From Nelumbo lutea (lineage: Eukaryota; Streptophyta; Magnoliopsida; Proteales; Nelumbonaceae), in assembly GCA_022828595.1 (NCBI GenBank), contig JAKGHH010000001.1, forward strand, positions 75,264,401 to 75,328,400: 64,000 nucleotides of DNA. Reading direction: 5' to 3'. Numbering within the stretch: position 1 is the stretch's first letter; every line of letters begins with the position of its first letter. Shown here piece after piece: positions 53,815 through 64,000 of this stretch. The notes beneath the pieces were generated by a model, which had not been told where the DNA came from, ran no database searches, and saw only the letters and a list, made by a program, of their open reading frames with translations. The position numbers and the translations under genes are program-made.

Positions 53815-56024
53815 ATGATGATGTCCAACAACAACAACAACAACGGCACCGCGGCAGCTACAACCGAAGATACGTCGACGGGCAGTGGGGCCGGTGGAGG
53901 CCTGAAAAAGGGTCCTTGGACAGCAGCGGAGGATGCAATTCTAATTGAGTACGTGAAGAGGCATGGAGAAGGCAACTGGAATGCTGTTCAGAAGAACTCC
54001 GGCCTCTCTCGATGCGGAAAGAGCTGTCGTCTTCGTTGGGCCAATCATCTCCGCCCTAATCTCAAGAGGGGCTCCTTCTCTCCCGACGAAGAGCATCTTA
54101 TTCTCGAGCTTCATTCCAAGCTCGGCAACAAATGGGCTCGCATGGCTGCTCAGGTCTGTTTACTTTAATTCTTCTTCTTCGTCGTCGTAATATGCTTTCC
54201 TGTTTCCCATATTGACCTACCTTTTTCATTTCTCTTTCTTGTTTGCTTTGTTTTTTCTTCCTCTTTATGCTTTTCATTTTCTTCTGTGTTAAAGTTCATA
54301 TAGGCATCCATCTGCAATTTTTGATTGACCCTTTCTCTGTATTTGTACCTGTATATGTTAGCTGCCCGGAAGAACGGACAACGAGATAAAAAACTACTGG
54401 AACACCAGAGTCAAGCGACGCCAACGGGCCGGGTTACCGCTCTATCCACAGGATATACAGAAACGAGCGACTGCATACGACCTGAACCAGCATCACCAGC
54501 CCCACCTTTCTCCTTCTCCTCCACCGGTGCAGCTCTCAATGACCCAACAACCGAAACAAAATTATGGGTCTCCTCTCTCGCTCTTCGACTCCGTGAATAT
54601 TCCCATGACGACCCCTCTCATCGCCCAACATAGTGCCCCTTTACTTCCTACTCCAATTCATCGATTCAAGCGGTTACGGGACAACAATAATGCTGGTTTT
54701 TCTTTCTCCTTTTCTCCTCCTACACCACTACCACCTTCATCGTCTTTGTTTGGTGAGTCTCTCTCGACCCAATTGCCGCCAATTCCATCCCTTCAATTCA
54801 ATTCCGTCCATTTTGACCTCAATCCACCGACTATTCGGCAAACTCCTTTTGAACCCAACGGCATTACTCCTTCAGGTTCTGCTTTCTCCACGAAGATGGA
54901 GCTCCCTTCAAGCCAATTGCCCCAGCCCGCAGCCACAGCTGCCGCTTCGGGCACCACAAACGATTACAAGATCCCCCCCCTTGCCCGGAGCAACAGTGGG
55001 TTATTGGATGCTCTGTTACAGGAAGCCCAAACTATGGCTGCTTGCGACGAAGATTCTAGGAGAGAAGGATTGTCAGGAGACAAGTGTGGATTAAATGGAT
55101 TTCTTGGTAATGCCCTGCCGTCTGGGTTAGTTTTCAGCGAGTTAAGATCTGTCAGCCAGTGGGACGAATCAAACTCTGCCCACTCGTCAATAGGTGAGTA
55201 TCTTCTTTGTGTATGTTCTGTTGGGTCTCGAAAATGGAAGCTCTGTCTCCATGACGTCAAGATCGAAAAATTCGTCATTTTTAGTTCAATTTTGAACGTT
55301 TCAATCTTATGAGAATAACGGAATTTGTTTATGTAAACATTTTGTTGAGAATCTTAGTTCTTCTATTTTGTGCATGTTACTGATTGATGCTCCCTGGTTC
55401 TTATATTGTTATTTGTGTTCTGTAACTTTGTTTACTGGTTTTCCTTTTACTTTCTGGGATCCATATTTCTTCGCGTACATTGTTCTCTCTCTCTATTAGT
55501 CTATTATACATTTAAACTCCATAATTTTTTACATGTTTCTAAATTACATATTTAAATCTAATTCAATTGTTGACCCACTATCTATTTAAATTGCTTTGAA
55601 TGTGAATCCGATATGAATAGCTCCTTTCAAAAGTCCAAGCTCCATTATTGCCTGCAAATGAAAAAGAACTCCATTATTGCCTCTGAGTTTCTTTTGAATC
55701 TTATATATTCATATTAAAATGGGTTTCTTCTCCTTGATTTTCGCAGGGGCGAAGACAAAGACAGAGCCAATAAATGAGATCAATTCAGTGTTGGACGATG
55801 ACCTATCGGGCCTGCTTGATATCATTCCATCGACCATGTCAGTCCCGGAGTGGCACAGCGATAGCGGCGAAATATCAAATGGGCAATCGTCGGGTGTGAC
55901 GGACGACGATATCGGACTCGAAATGCAGCAACTAGCTTCGTCCCTCTCAACTTCCTCTGCCACCACCACAGACCCAGACTGGACTCTCGGCTCCTGCTCT
56001 TGGAACATGCCCGGAATTTGCTGA
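53815..56024 (+). CDS. GAMYB-like R2R3-MYB transcription factor
   Basis: Three exons (53815-54153, 54362-55193, 55747-56024; phases 0 and 1) encode 482 residues. The start has three consecutive ATGs; the first is used here. A poly-Asn/Thr/Ser/Gly N-terminus precedes R2 (about 32-81; W35, W55, W75; [18 protein letters not shown]) and R3 (about 84-131; F87, W107, W126; [20 protein letters not shown]). There is no bHLH-interaction motif. The subgroup 18 hallmarks are [11 protein letters not shown] after R3, [12 protein letters not shown] (a BOX2-like segment), and the end [12 protein letters not shown] (BOX3-like). Intron 1 splits R3 at the usual position before LPGR. The family binds GA-response or MYB elements and controls anther, aleurone and pollen-tube development. 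Exon 2 carries a miR159-type site (54897-54917). It is closest in concept to MYB33/65/101/GAMYB; which of these is the orthologue needs a tree. Confidence 0.95.
54897..54917 (+). promoter_or_regulatory. miR159 target site in the GAMYB-like gene
   Basis: A 21-nt site starts TGGAGCTCCCTTCAAGCC and ends AAT, in exon 2, encoding residues around MELPSSQLP. Against the conserved miR159 sequence it pairs throughout, with a G:U at target position 2, a mismatch at position 16 (G opposite A6 of the miRNA) and one at position 21. The centre (positions 9-14) is fully paired, so cleavage is expected. miR159 regulation is established for GAMYB genes. Confidence 0.88.
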
Positions 56025-56595
56025 GATCTCTTTGAGACCTTCCATTTTTTTAGTCCAGTGATTAGAGAGGTTGATGAGCCATTTTATTTGTTTAATCTCT
56101 CACTTTCGTGAGGTTCGTCTTCAATGGGGCTAATTTATCTCGTTCAGTTGTGCTGTTTAAAGCTTAATTCTTTAACTTGCAGAGAATTATGATTGTCAAA
56201 TATATTTACAAAATTAATATACAATCTTCTACAGTTGCCATTGAAAAAAGTTGCAGTGTCGTTGCTTCATGCTTGTTAATTAAAGGGATAATAGCATATA
56301 AGGGCAATTTTGGACCTTAATATCAGTAAAAATAATATTTTTTTTAAAAAATTCAAAAATAAAATAATTTTTAAAAAATAATATCAATAAAGGGAAAAAT
56401 CAATATTTATGAGTTTTATGGGCTCTGATGAGAAGGATGATGGGCTTTGTCTTTTGTCTTATTATCTAAACTCGATGGGCTTAGGATCATAACTAAATTT
56501 ATCCGTGAGCTAAATATATACATTCACTATTAACCCAATTTCCCTATTTTGACAAAAAAAGTAGGGTTCGTGTCGTGAGACAGACCAGAGTGGAA
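56025..56595. other. MYB 3' UTR and intergenic
   Basis: The 3' UTR begins after the stop at 56022-56024. A clear AATAAA was not seen in the first 200 bp; AT-rich runs near 56190-56220 may serve. From about 56280 the sequence is AT-rich and non-coding up to the hAT nest. Confidence 0.5.
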
Positions 56596-57507
56596 TAGGG
56601 ATGTAAATGGATCGCATCGGATATATTCGAATCTAATTCAATACTGTTGATTAGGGGTGCAAAGTGGGCCATATCGCCCTCCCTAGTGAAAAGTTTGGGG
56701 ATTGGCCTGGCATGGCCCACGGCCCAAGCCCGTGCCATGCCATGGGCCATGGACCGAGCCAAAAGTTATTTTTGCTTATTTATTTGAAAAATGAAAAAAG
56801 CTTAAAATTTTAATTTTATATGAATTTTGACGTATACAATTGCTTATATATAGATTAATTAAATAAGTTAGTATAATAAAATTGGAAACAATTGTTTGTT
56901 TTATTAATATATTATATACCATATATTATTATATAATTATAATTTATATAATATTATATTATATATACAAATATATATAAATAGCATATAATATGGGTCA
57001 TGCCAACCCAGCCCACGGACCTAAAACCCTAGGCCCGGCACGGCACAGACCATTGTGTTGAGCCTGGCACAACCCACTTGCCATTGTGCTGGGCCATGCC
57101 AGGCCAGGCCGATTTACACCTCTGTTGTTGATGTTGGATCCTATCAAATCTGATAGGACTCGATCTAAATTTGAATCTTATTGGATCCTTGGATCTTCAT
57201 ATTTGATTTGATCTGATTTATTTTCTTTAAAAATTAATAAATTATTAAAATAAAAAATAAAAATATGCCAATTTAAATAAAGAAAAAATTAATTATTTTC
57301 ATCATATATATAAATATTTTTACAAAAAACAAATAATGTAACAAATTTATAAAAATACAATATAAATAAATAAATAACATATATATGTATTATATATATA
57401 TATATATATATATATTATTTTTATATATTTTTTATTTATAAATATATAACACATCGAGTCGAATATATCTTCTTGGATCGGATCATGATCGAACCATTTG
57501 CACCCTA
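56596..57507. mobile_element. hAT-like MITE hosting a nested hAT-like MITE
   Basis: Outer element with ends TAGGGATGTAAATGG / CCATTTGCACCCTA and a perfect 8-bp TSD GAGTGGAA (56588-56595 and 57508-57515). The body has GGATCGGAT and CTAATTCAATA type motifs and a long TA microsatellite (57388-57414). After removing the inner element (56652-57124 and one TSD copy), the outer one would be about 430 bp. Confidence 0.9.
56652..57124. mobile_element. Nested hAT-like MITE, GGCCCATGGC-rich
   Basis: A 473-bp element with ends TAGGGGTGCAAA / TTTACACCTCTG. TSDs CTGTTGAT (56644-56651) and TTGTTGAT (57125-57132) match at 7 of 8. The ends are made of CCATGGGCCATGG and GGCCTGGCATGG type motifs, distinct from the GAGCCGAGC family; the middle is AT-rich. 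Confidence 0.88.
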
Positions 57508-57515
57508 GAGTGGAA

Positions 57516-60086
57516 AGGGTAAAAAATGGTTCACGTGGGACAATTTCATCCCCAAACATCACCCATTTAACCCTTTTTTTTGCTTGTTTGATTAGTGGAG
57601 GTTCTGTTTGTATAAGCTTTTGATTTTGAATTTTAGGCTGTGGAAAACAAAATTGAACCAAAGAAAGTGTTTTACGTGTTTGGTAATAGTTGCTTTTAGA
57701 TACATTACAATCTAAAAAATTGAGACTTTGTGCTTCTAGGTTTTAAAAACATAAATCCTGAAGCATATCCAAACACAAGCCAAATTAGTGGCCTTGATTC
57801 TTCAATACATTTAACGTGTGAGAGAAAACATAAGGCTATTTCCGATTTTTTAAGCGGCCAAAACAGGATCGTGTTTCTCGTTCCATCATTCGTTTATTCA
57901 TTCATTTTATGTCCTCTCTGTACTACAATATCTCAAAGAACCATTTAACCTAAATGCTTATGATGTTAGGTGAGATCCTTAAATAGGCTTTTATTTTTAA
58001 ACACGCCCTTTGATTATACAATAGTCCATTGAACTTGAAGTTTGGATAGACACAGACCTATCTGTAACTTATGCTGAAACTTAATTAATTATAATGGAGG
58101 TGATGAGAATCAAACATTGAATCACTTGGTCAAATTGACTCTGATACCATCTCAAAAACAATTCTAACCTAAAAGCTTAAGCTGTTAGGTCAATTCCTTG
58201 AATAGGCTTTTATTCTCTAACACGAAAAATTTGGATTGAATCTTCGAATTGAACCGGTAAAAAAGGAGTTAAACCGGATGACTGCGTTAAAGTTACTTTT
58301 GGGAGTTGAGACACGATACCATTAAAACCAGAAAACCACCCATTTGAGTTGATGCCTCTTTTTCATTCTTAGCTGAAAAATCAACTCATGCACGCAGCTA
58401 GATGTGCGAGCAGCCAATATGGGCTTTGCATCGAAAATGTAACATTAATCCAAAGGATATATCCTAATCTGTCAACATAGCTGATTGAAGGGGCTTAGTA
58501 GTGGAGCTTAGTCTGAAACATTTCCTTTAACTGACTGGTTGATGTATTTACTCTCTGCTTAATTTCTACATTTCTGAATTCCAAATGAAGGTGAAGGTGC
58601 CCATTAAAAAGAAATTCTAATTTAGGGTTTTGAGGGGGACATAGAGGTTGCATGAGCAGAGAGTAGAGGTACTTTGTCCATGCACAATACGTGCTTTGGT
58701 GGAGGCATTTCCCACACCACCTCATTTTAAGCCACTTATTCCTCCACCACCAATTACCCTTAAAAGAAATGAATGTCACATCAGCCATGTGTTTTCCCTC
58801 TCTAGCCTTAGCCTTAGAGATCATGTTTAGTGGGGTTCCCTTTCCCTCTCCTCCCTCTTCAGCCTCTTCCGCCAAGCTTATTATTATCTCTCTCTCTAAA
58901 TGGAATCATGGAATCTTCTCCACTTTGGTCTGAGGAAGTTCTAAAATTATCAGAGTTGTTGGAAAACCCACTAGAGAAAATCAGTTGTAAATTGTGGACA
59001 AGGAAATTAAAGATAATCATGAAAAGATGAATGAAAGTGTGAAGGTCGGACCTACTCTAATCTTACTAATGATCCCATTGAGGAGTTGGGAAGATGCTAG
59101 TTGCCTTGCTTGAAGGTGGCATTTCTTCTTTTGACCACACATTATATTCTCCCTCTCCCTCATTTTTAGAGGGTGATGGTATATGCCTCTCATCCCCAAA
59201 ATGTTATTGTGACGAATATAATTCACGTTTGCTCTCATATATCATCATTCTATTCCATCAACTTGATGATTGTATTATTTTTTCTAGGCATCTTTCTCAT
59301 TTGAAGAGGCATCTATCCCATTAATCCATTACCCTCAGTTTGGGAAGACTATAAATACAAATATCAGTGTAAAACTTTGTATATATACGATATTTCTAAA
59401 CCTTGTATGTGTGAAAGAGAGATTTCACTTAATTAAAAAAAAACAGACTAATCGCATTAATTAATTAGGTTTATTCTCTAAGGGCCCCACTTATTCCTTC
59501 CGTAGGGAGGAATCATGTGGCCAATAGAAACTACGAATCAAGCTAAAACACCTTGCCACCCTTCTGGATAAGCTCTCTTTTACAAGCAACTTCTAAATTA
59601 AGAGGAAAAGAGCTAACATGGAATATAGGAATTAATACGCATGCATGGAGGAATCGTGTGGTATCAAGACAGTTCATCCGATAGGGGACCCGGCCTCTGC
59701 AATATTGGCAATATATTGAATCCCAGAGTCCGTGTGACTATTAAGTATTAGCCCTATTCCAACCTAATAAATAAAGACTGGACATTTGTTCAGTCTTTCT
59801 CTATTGCGGCTTCTTTACAATCTATGCATGGCAGGGTCTTTTTGGCCAAAGTTTCTACATTAATCTAAGACAGCTCTTTGTGGATTCCTTTTGAACTTCC
59901 AACTAATCTGCCATGTGGAAGTTTCTTGTGTCATTTGGACTCCACCAAACAACTTCACTACCAAATCCCTCCATCATGATTAGTAATAATGTGAATTCGC
60001 ATCTATGTGCCCTACACAGTGGGGCGCCTCGTACAGCACATCTCAACCGTGTATTGAACATTTTCAAATGACAACTACAAGAGGTG
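57516..60086. other. Intergenic, repeat-derived, no gene recognised
   Basis: Short frames only. A direct repeat is visible at about 57938-58011 and 58165-58222 (AACCTAAAWGCTTAWGMTGTTAGGTSA followed by AATAGGCTTTTATT), with TCTGATACCATCTCAAAAAC before the second copy. It resembles widespread plant retroelement debris. Confidence 0.5.
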
Positions 60087-60094
60087 TTTCCAAC

Positions 60095-61012
60095 TACGGG
60101 TGCAATCGGCCGGTTTAATTTTGGGTTCGATTGGATCCAATTTAAAATTTATCAAGTTGGATTTGGACTATTGGTATGATTATTGGATTGGGCTAATCTA
60201 AAATAAATTGGTCCATTCAAATTTTCAATAATCCGATCATGAAGTCAAACTCTTGTCCAATTTGAAATCGATCAAAATTGAAATTGGTATAAAATCACTT
60301 TTATGAAAGTACTTATACGAAAACACTTTTATAAAAGCAATTTTATGAAAAAGTATTTTTATAAAAAGCACTTTCACAAACAGAAGCAATTTTATAAAAG
60401 CATTTTAATAAAAACACTTTTACGAAAGCACTTTTATAAAAACACTTTTACAAAAGCACTTCTATGAAAGAACTTTTACAAAAGTACTTTTATAAAAGCA
60501 CTTATACAAAAGCACTTCTATAAAAGTACTTTTGTGAAAGTATTTTTACAAAAGCACTTCTACAAAATTACTTAGCTTCTTTTACAAAAGCACTTATATG
60601 AAAGTACTTTTATGGAAAAGCACTTTTAAGAAAGCACTTTTACGAAAGTACTTTCATTAAAGTACTTTTACAAAAGCACTTTTATAGAAGTACTTTTATA
60701 AAAGTATTTTTACAAAAGCACTTTTACGAAAGTGCTTTTTCGATACCAAAAGGGTATATTTTTGTAATTTTCAGATTTCTTCATTTTAATATATTTTTGT
60801 AATTCTTATATGTTTTGCTTTTTTATATATAATTTTTTATATTTCATTCAATTTGGATTTGATCCAATCCAGCCAGTCCATTTACATTTTAATGGATTGG
60901 ATTGGGTTTGGTTTGTATTAGATTTGGACTGAATTAGATCCAGTCCATTTGTAAGAGGACTCACATTGGACTGGATCGGGTTGGACCAAATTCAGTCCAA
61001 TTGACACTTCTA
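60095..61012. mobile_element. hAT-like element carrying a short-unit tandem array
   Basis: The left end reads TACGGGTGCAATCGG; the right end, reverse-complemented, TAGAAGTGTCAATTGG. Flanks TTTCCAAC (60087-60094) and TTCCCAGT (61013-61020) agree at 5 of 8, with the differences all transitions. Flanking arms contain TTGGATCCAATTT and GGTCCATTCAAAT motifs like those at 38209-38614. The centre is the AAAGCACTTTTAC array (60291-60740). Confidence 0.6.
60291..60740. repeat. Tandem array of AAAGCACTTTTAC-like units
   Basis: About 28 imperfect units of 14-17 bp follow AAAGCACTTTTACGA or AAAGTACTTTTATAA. Each unit contains a near-palindrome (AAAGTACTTT), so the array can pair with itself. No coding sense is seen. 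Confidence 0.9.
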
Positions 61013-61230
61013 TTCCCAGTACATGCTAAGATGTGTATGTGGGGCATCTGTGGGACATGCTCTGTGGGGCACCAATGTAAACTCTAGTAATGTTGTTATT
61101 GTCTGAGCAAGGAATCATCCAATTGACTAATTCTCAAATGAGTTTGGGTCTGCTACCTACAAGACACTACCAACTTTCTACCCACAAGGCATTATTACAA
61201 CCATATAGTGGATGACTAAGACTACATTTT

Positions 61231-61336
61231 ACATTCCTTATTTTAAGAACTTATCTCATTTTTGTAGTTAAAATGCTCCCACAAACACTGAGTTTTTAAC
61301 TACAAAAAGGAGATTAGTCCTTAAAATAAGGAATTC
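61231..61336. repeat. Foldback MITE-like repeat, copy 3
   Basis: Left arm 61231-61273 (ACATTCCTTATTTTAAGAAC start) and right arm 61292-61336 (ending CTTAAAATAAGGAATTCC) form an inverted repeat of about 43 bp with few mismatches around an 18-bp loop. An RNA copy would be a long hairpin. Relatives lie at 49935-50020 and 50884-51002. Confidence 0.75.
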
Positions 61337-61683
61337 CAAATGCAACCTGCCCCTACCCTTGTGTTATTTTACTTATTTATTGCTTACATATGACATGAGA
61401 TAATAAAAAATTAGATTCATTTTCTAAATCCAACCCACCCCTACCCTTGAATGCGGGGAGGGTTTTGCATTTTCATGTGTGGATAGGGCTTGGATTCTCA
61501 AAATCCAACCCACTACAGGTTTTGGGGAGGATCGATACAAGTTAGGAGGTTTAGGGGCTGATAGGGTCTAAAATTTACAAAACCCTCTTCGAACCCACCC
61601 CATTGCCATCCCTAAATCTGAGCTTTACAAAAAGAAAAAAAAAAAAATCCAAAAGTTGTATTTGGTGAAAATCCAGCTAGTCT

Positions 61684-62119
61684 AAGGCTTCATTCGTTTT
61701 ACGGATTTTAATAGGGGGGAAAGTCAATCAATGGGATTGTGGTTCCCATTGATCGACTCTTCCATATTCTTTTTCAAAATTTAGGTGGGACCCATGGAAA
61801 ATATATTTTCCCGAGGTATCACTTACCTAAGGAAGTGTTACCCTTTTCCTAACTTTCTCAAGTGGAGAGTAAATGCTCAAAGTATAATATATAAAAAATA
61901 TCCATTAAAAACAATATAATCCAAAAAGCATGGACTTGGGCCCAATGGTAAAAATGACAAAACATAGAAAAATTAACCACTTACTCAGGAAAGTGGGTGA
62001 GGCAAAAGAACATGGGAAAGTTGAGAGGCCTCATTTACATGGGTAAATTTAACAAAAAAGAACTACTAGATAAGTGCACTTACCCAGGTAAATGGTCTCT
62101 TCGTAAACAAACAAGGCTT
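61684..62119 (-). repeat. Dispersed repeat copy 2 (reverse of 37350-37850)
   Basis: The reverse complement of the repeat at 37.35 kb. The ends look like terminal inverted repeats (AAGGCTTCATTCGTTTTACG on the left; AAGCCTTGTTTGTTTACG from the right), which suggests a non-autonomous DNA transposon. It has only one unit of the segment that is duplicated in copy 1. Confidence 0.68.
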
Positions 62120-62389
62120 AAGTAGCTTTTCAAGAACATAACTACTCAACCAAAGTGGCTCAATTAATGTAACTTGCTCCAAACATAGAAGATGTCCCAA
62201 ATAAGGCCTGACTTAACTTGAGAGTTGTGTTCTGGGCTGGTAGGTAAGGTCTCGTTTGGCATTATTCCCTCCTATTCCTATTCTTGGAGAAATTCTTGTT
62301 CCAGAACAGGATTGAAATTTCTGGTTCCTAGGGAATAACACTAGTGTTTGGCAATTTGTTCCTTAGGAGCAAGTTTCTATTCTAAAAAA

Positions 62390-63640
62390 ACAGAAACAAT
62401 GCTTGGATATGCTATTAATCTTAAGATTAGTTTTTCAAATCCATACTTGAACAAGTCCTCAACATGTCTACCACTGTTAGGAGGGATGAACTGGTCAACC
62501 CATATAAAGTCATTTTCGTGTGCCTGTGTATAAAAATAGAAAATGTGTGATTAGGAAATACCTTGTATATTAAGAATAAAATAAAACAGAACCACTAACC
62601 ATAATTTCTTTCAGTTTTTACCATAAACAACTGCATCTTGCCCCATCCACATGCACAATATGGACGTTCAAGATTCTTGACTTGCATAATTCATAAAAAA
62701 AAAAAAAAAGAATTACATTACATGTTAAAATCCTGATTTGCTGATGGAGAGATCATTCTCAATTGATGCACCCATTGAGACGATAGACTTTTCTTAATGT
62801 AGTTTGTCAATGCCTGACAAGATTCACCTATGAGCTTATTTGTTGCCCCTTTCTTCCGCTTTTTGTCTTTTGGTGTGACAGTGTACATAGGATTCATGTT
62901 CGAACCTTGTGCATCCTTCTCTGTAGCTTCCTTCATTTTAGGCAAATCTTGTGTCGAATCATCACGAATCACTTATCAGAGTCATTGGGATGTTCTCTAT
63001 GCCATCAACGAAAGAACCTCCACCAACTTTATGATCCATTTCTACATCTTCTTGAACACCGGATAGTGTTATTATTCCACCTACTGCAATTGTGTCACCA
63101 TATATACCACAAAGTTCTGGCCACAATGGACATTCGACAGTATGAAAACTTCTTGGGTTGTCCTAAATCCCATGATAACATACAACATTTAATCACATAT
63201 AGTCTTTCTATAAAATTATCCACTGCTTTATATTATTGATAAGAAATAACTAAAGCATAGTTCACATACCCTTATGTATGCATCCCAAACTCATCAGCAA
63301 TAGTTACAATATGTGTGATTGAATTGTATCCAAATTCAGTATGTTTAAGCAATTTCTCAAACTTTTTGTATACTATCCCCTTAGCTTGTTAAACTTGTTT
63401 CTAGACCGTGTGTTTTAATAATCATGCCATTGCAGTAGGTTGATTCCCCTTCTTAAATTGTTTCATGCATGAAAGTAATAAATGTCTTTTCATCCCACGT
63501 TGTCCATTTGGCCACATCATAGTGTTTTTCTTTTGCCTATTGATTTTGACTTGAAACCACTTCCTTTCCTTTTGGACTTGATGCCATGTCCCTATTTGAA
63601 TCTCTTAAAGTTTCAACCCAATCACAGAGAAAAATATATA
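62390..63640 (-). pseudogene. Myb/SANT-like domain protein relic (tentative)
   Basis: Minus-strand pieces in several frames: MASSPKGKEVVSSQNQ, then WTTWDEKTFITFMHET with KGNQPTAMA in an adjacent frame, which resembles the first helix of plant Myb/SANT-like (PF12776) proteins (W..e....F..L..E....G.RP). YKKFEKLLKHTEFGYN and VTIADEFGMHT follow, resembling the end of that domain. 62718-62972 has PKDKKRKKGATNKLIGESCQ, like the basic segment that follows it. Such proteins occur alone or with Harbinger transposases; no transposase is seen here. Stops and shifts are frequent. Confidence 0.4.
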
Positions 63641-63964
63641 TGAAATATTTCAACTTAAAAGGGAGGCGAGGGATTGGATCACCCCTTAAAGACTCCAACT
63701 TAGTCTCAAAAATAACTTTAAGGTTTGTCTGTTCCAAAATAAGAAAACCTTATACATAACCCAATGGGACAACCAAATAAGGATTCTAATTCATAAAAAA
63801 AATCTGTTTTTTTGTTAAGAACTTCCGGGATAAACAATCCCCATGTGTTCCAAGGCCTACTTTGTAAAAATAGGGAGTTAGCATTGACATTAGACTTTCA
63901 TAGAGGTAATAAATGCATCAACCAATTGATTCCTAAAACCCATTTATTTATTTTTGTCTTGATG

Positions 63965-64000
63965 CTTGTGATCATGGTTTTAAAACCGGACTGGACCAGA
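63965..64000. repeat. Edge of a TTTTAAAACCGGACTGG-type repeat
   Basis: The last 36 bases (ATGGTTTTAAAACCGGACTG) resemble the start of the short TIR element at 47714-48007. The rest lies outside the window. Confidence 0.4.

Noticed and set aside
54633..55094. Overlapping plus-strand frame in MYB exon 2
   Set aside because: It is out of frame with the MYB reading frame, which contains the conserved GAMYB boxes; it is a composition shadow of Pro/Ser-rich sequence.
46542..57414. TA, ATGT and other simple repeats as functional sites or matrix attachment regions
   Set aside because: They lie in the AT-rich middles of MITEs and are ordinary microsatellites; nothing else supports a role.
1..64000. 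CRISPR arrays, rRNA or tRNA genes, bacterial-type operons
   Set aside because: No regularly spaced identical repeats with unique spacers, no rRNA core sequences and no tRNA-like T-arm and anticodon-arm pattern were noticed. The gene structure is eukaryotic. A tRNA scan was not possible by eye at full sensitivity.

Overview
This window comes from the nuclear genome of a flowering plant. The signs are spliced genes with GT-AG introns, a GAMYB-type R2R3-MYB gene carrying a miR159-type site, a plant-type BRD9-like bromodomain gene, Tat-lineage Ty3/gypsy retrotransposons, a plant LINE, and many short hAT-like and MULE-like insertions with clear target-site duplications (TSDs). Nothing seen fixes the species. 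By my coordinates roughly half of the 64 kb is recognisable mobile DNA.

Layout. 1-1075: AT-rich repeats and a LINE relic. 1157-11451: element A, a nearly complete but decayed Tat-type LTR retrotransposon on the minus strand, with 700-bp LTRs. It carries a spliced plus-strand antisense gene between pol and the 3' LTR. 14345-20970: a nine-exon bromodomain gene (plus), followed by a long non-coding 3' stretch. 23636-23833: a 65-residue minus-strand gene. 25289-35998: element B, a second Tat-type element of a related but distinct family, again with the antisense gene. 36523-36723: a 66-residue minus-strand gene that is a clear paralogue of the one at 23.6 kb, so element B has split a tandem pair. 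About 38.73-44.7 kb: a degenerate LINE (minus).

44.7-53 kb is a graveyard of short transposons. It holds three independent copies of one GAGCCGAGC-rich hAT-like family, plus a fourth inside a three-level nest (hAT-like containing MULE-like containing hAT-like). 53815-56024: the GAMYB-like gene (three exons, 482 residues), with an upstream ORF and a miR159-type site. 56.6-57.5 kb: a second nest (hAT-like in hAT-like). 57.5-64 kb: more repeats, including an array of AAAGCACTTTTAC-like units, a foldback element, and a broken Myb/SANT-like coding relic.

How things fit together. The four host genes are not an operon or pathway. The bromodomain protein is expected to act in a SWI/SNF chromatin complex, the MYB in miR159-controlled transcription, and the two small proteins have no function I can assign. 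The most unusual structure is the antisense gene shared by elements A and B. Both copies have a TATAAATA box about 140-150 bp before the ATG and two introns at equivalent positions and phases. They run tail-to-tail against gag-pol, which suggests a conserved, independently transcribed third gene in these retrotransposons.
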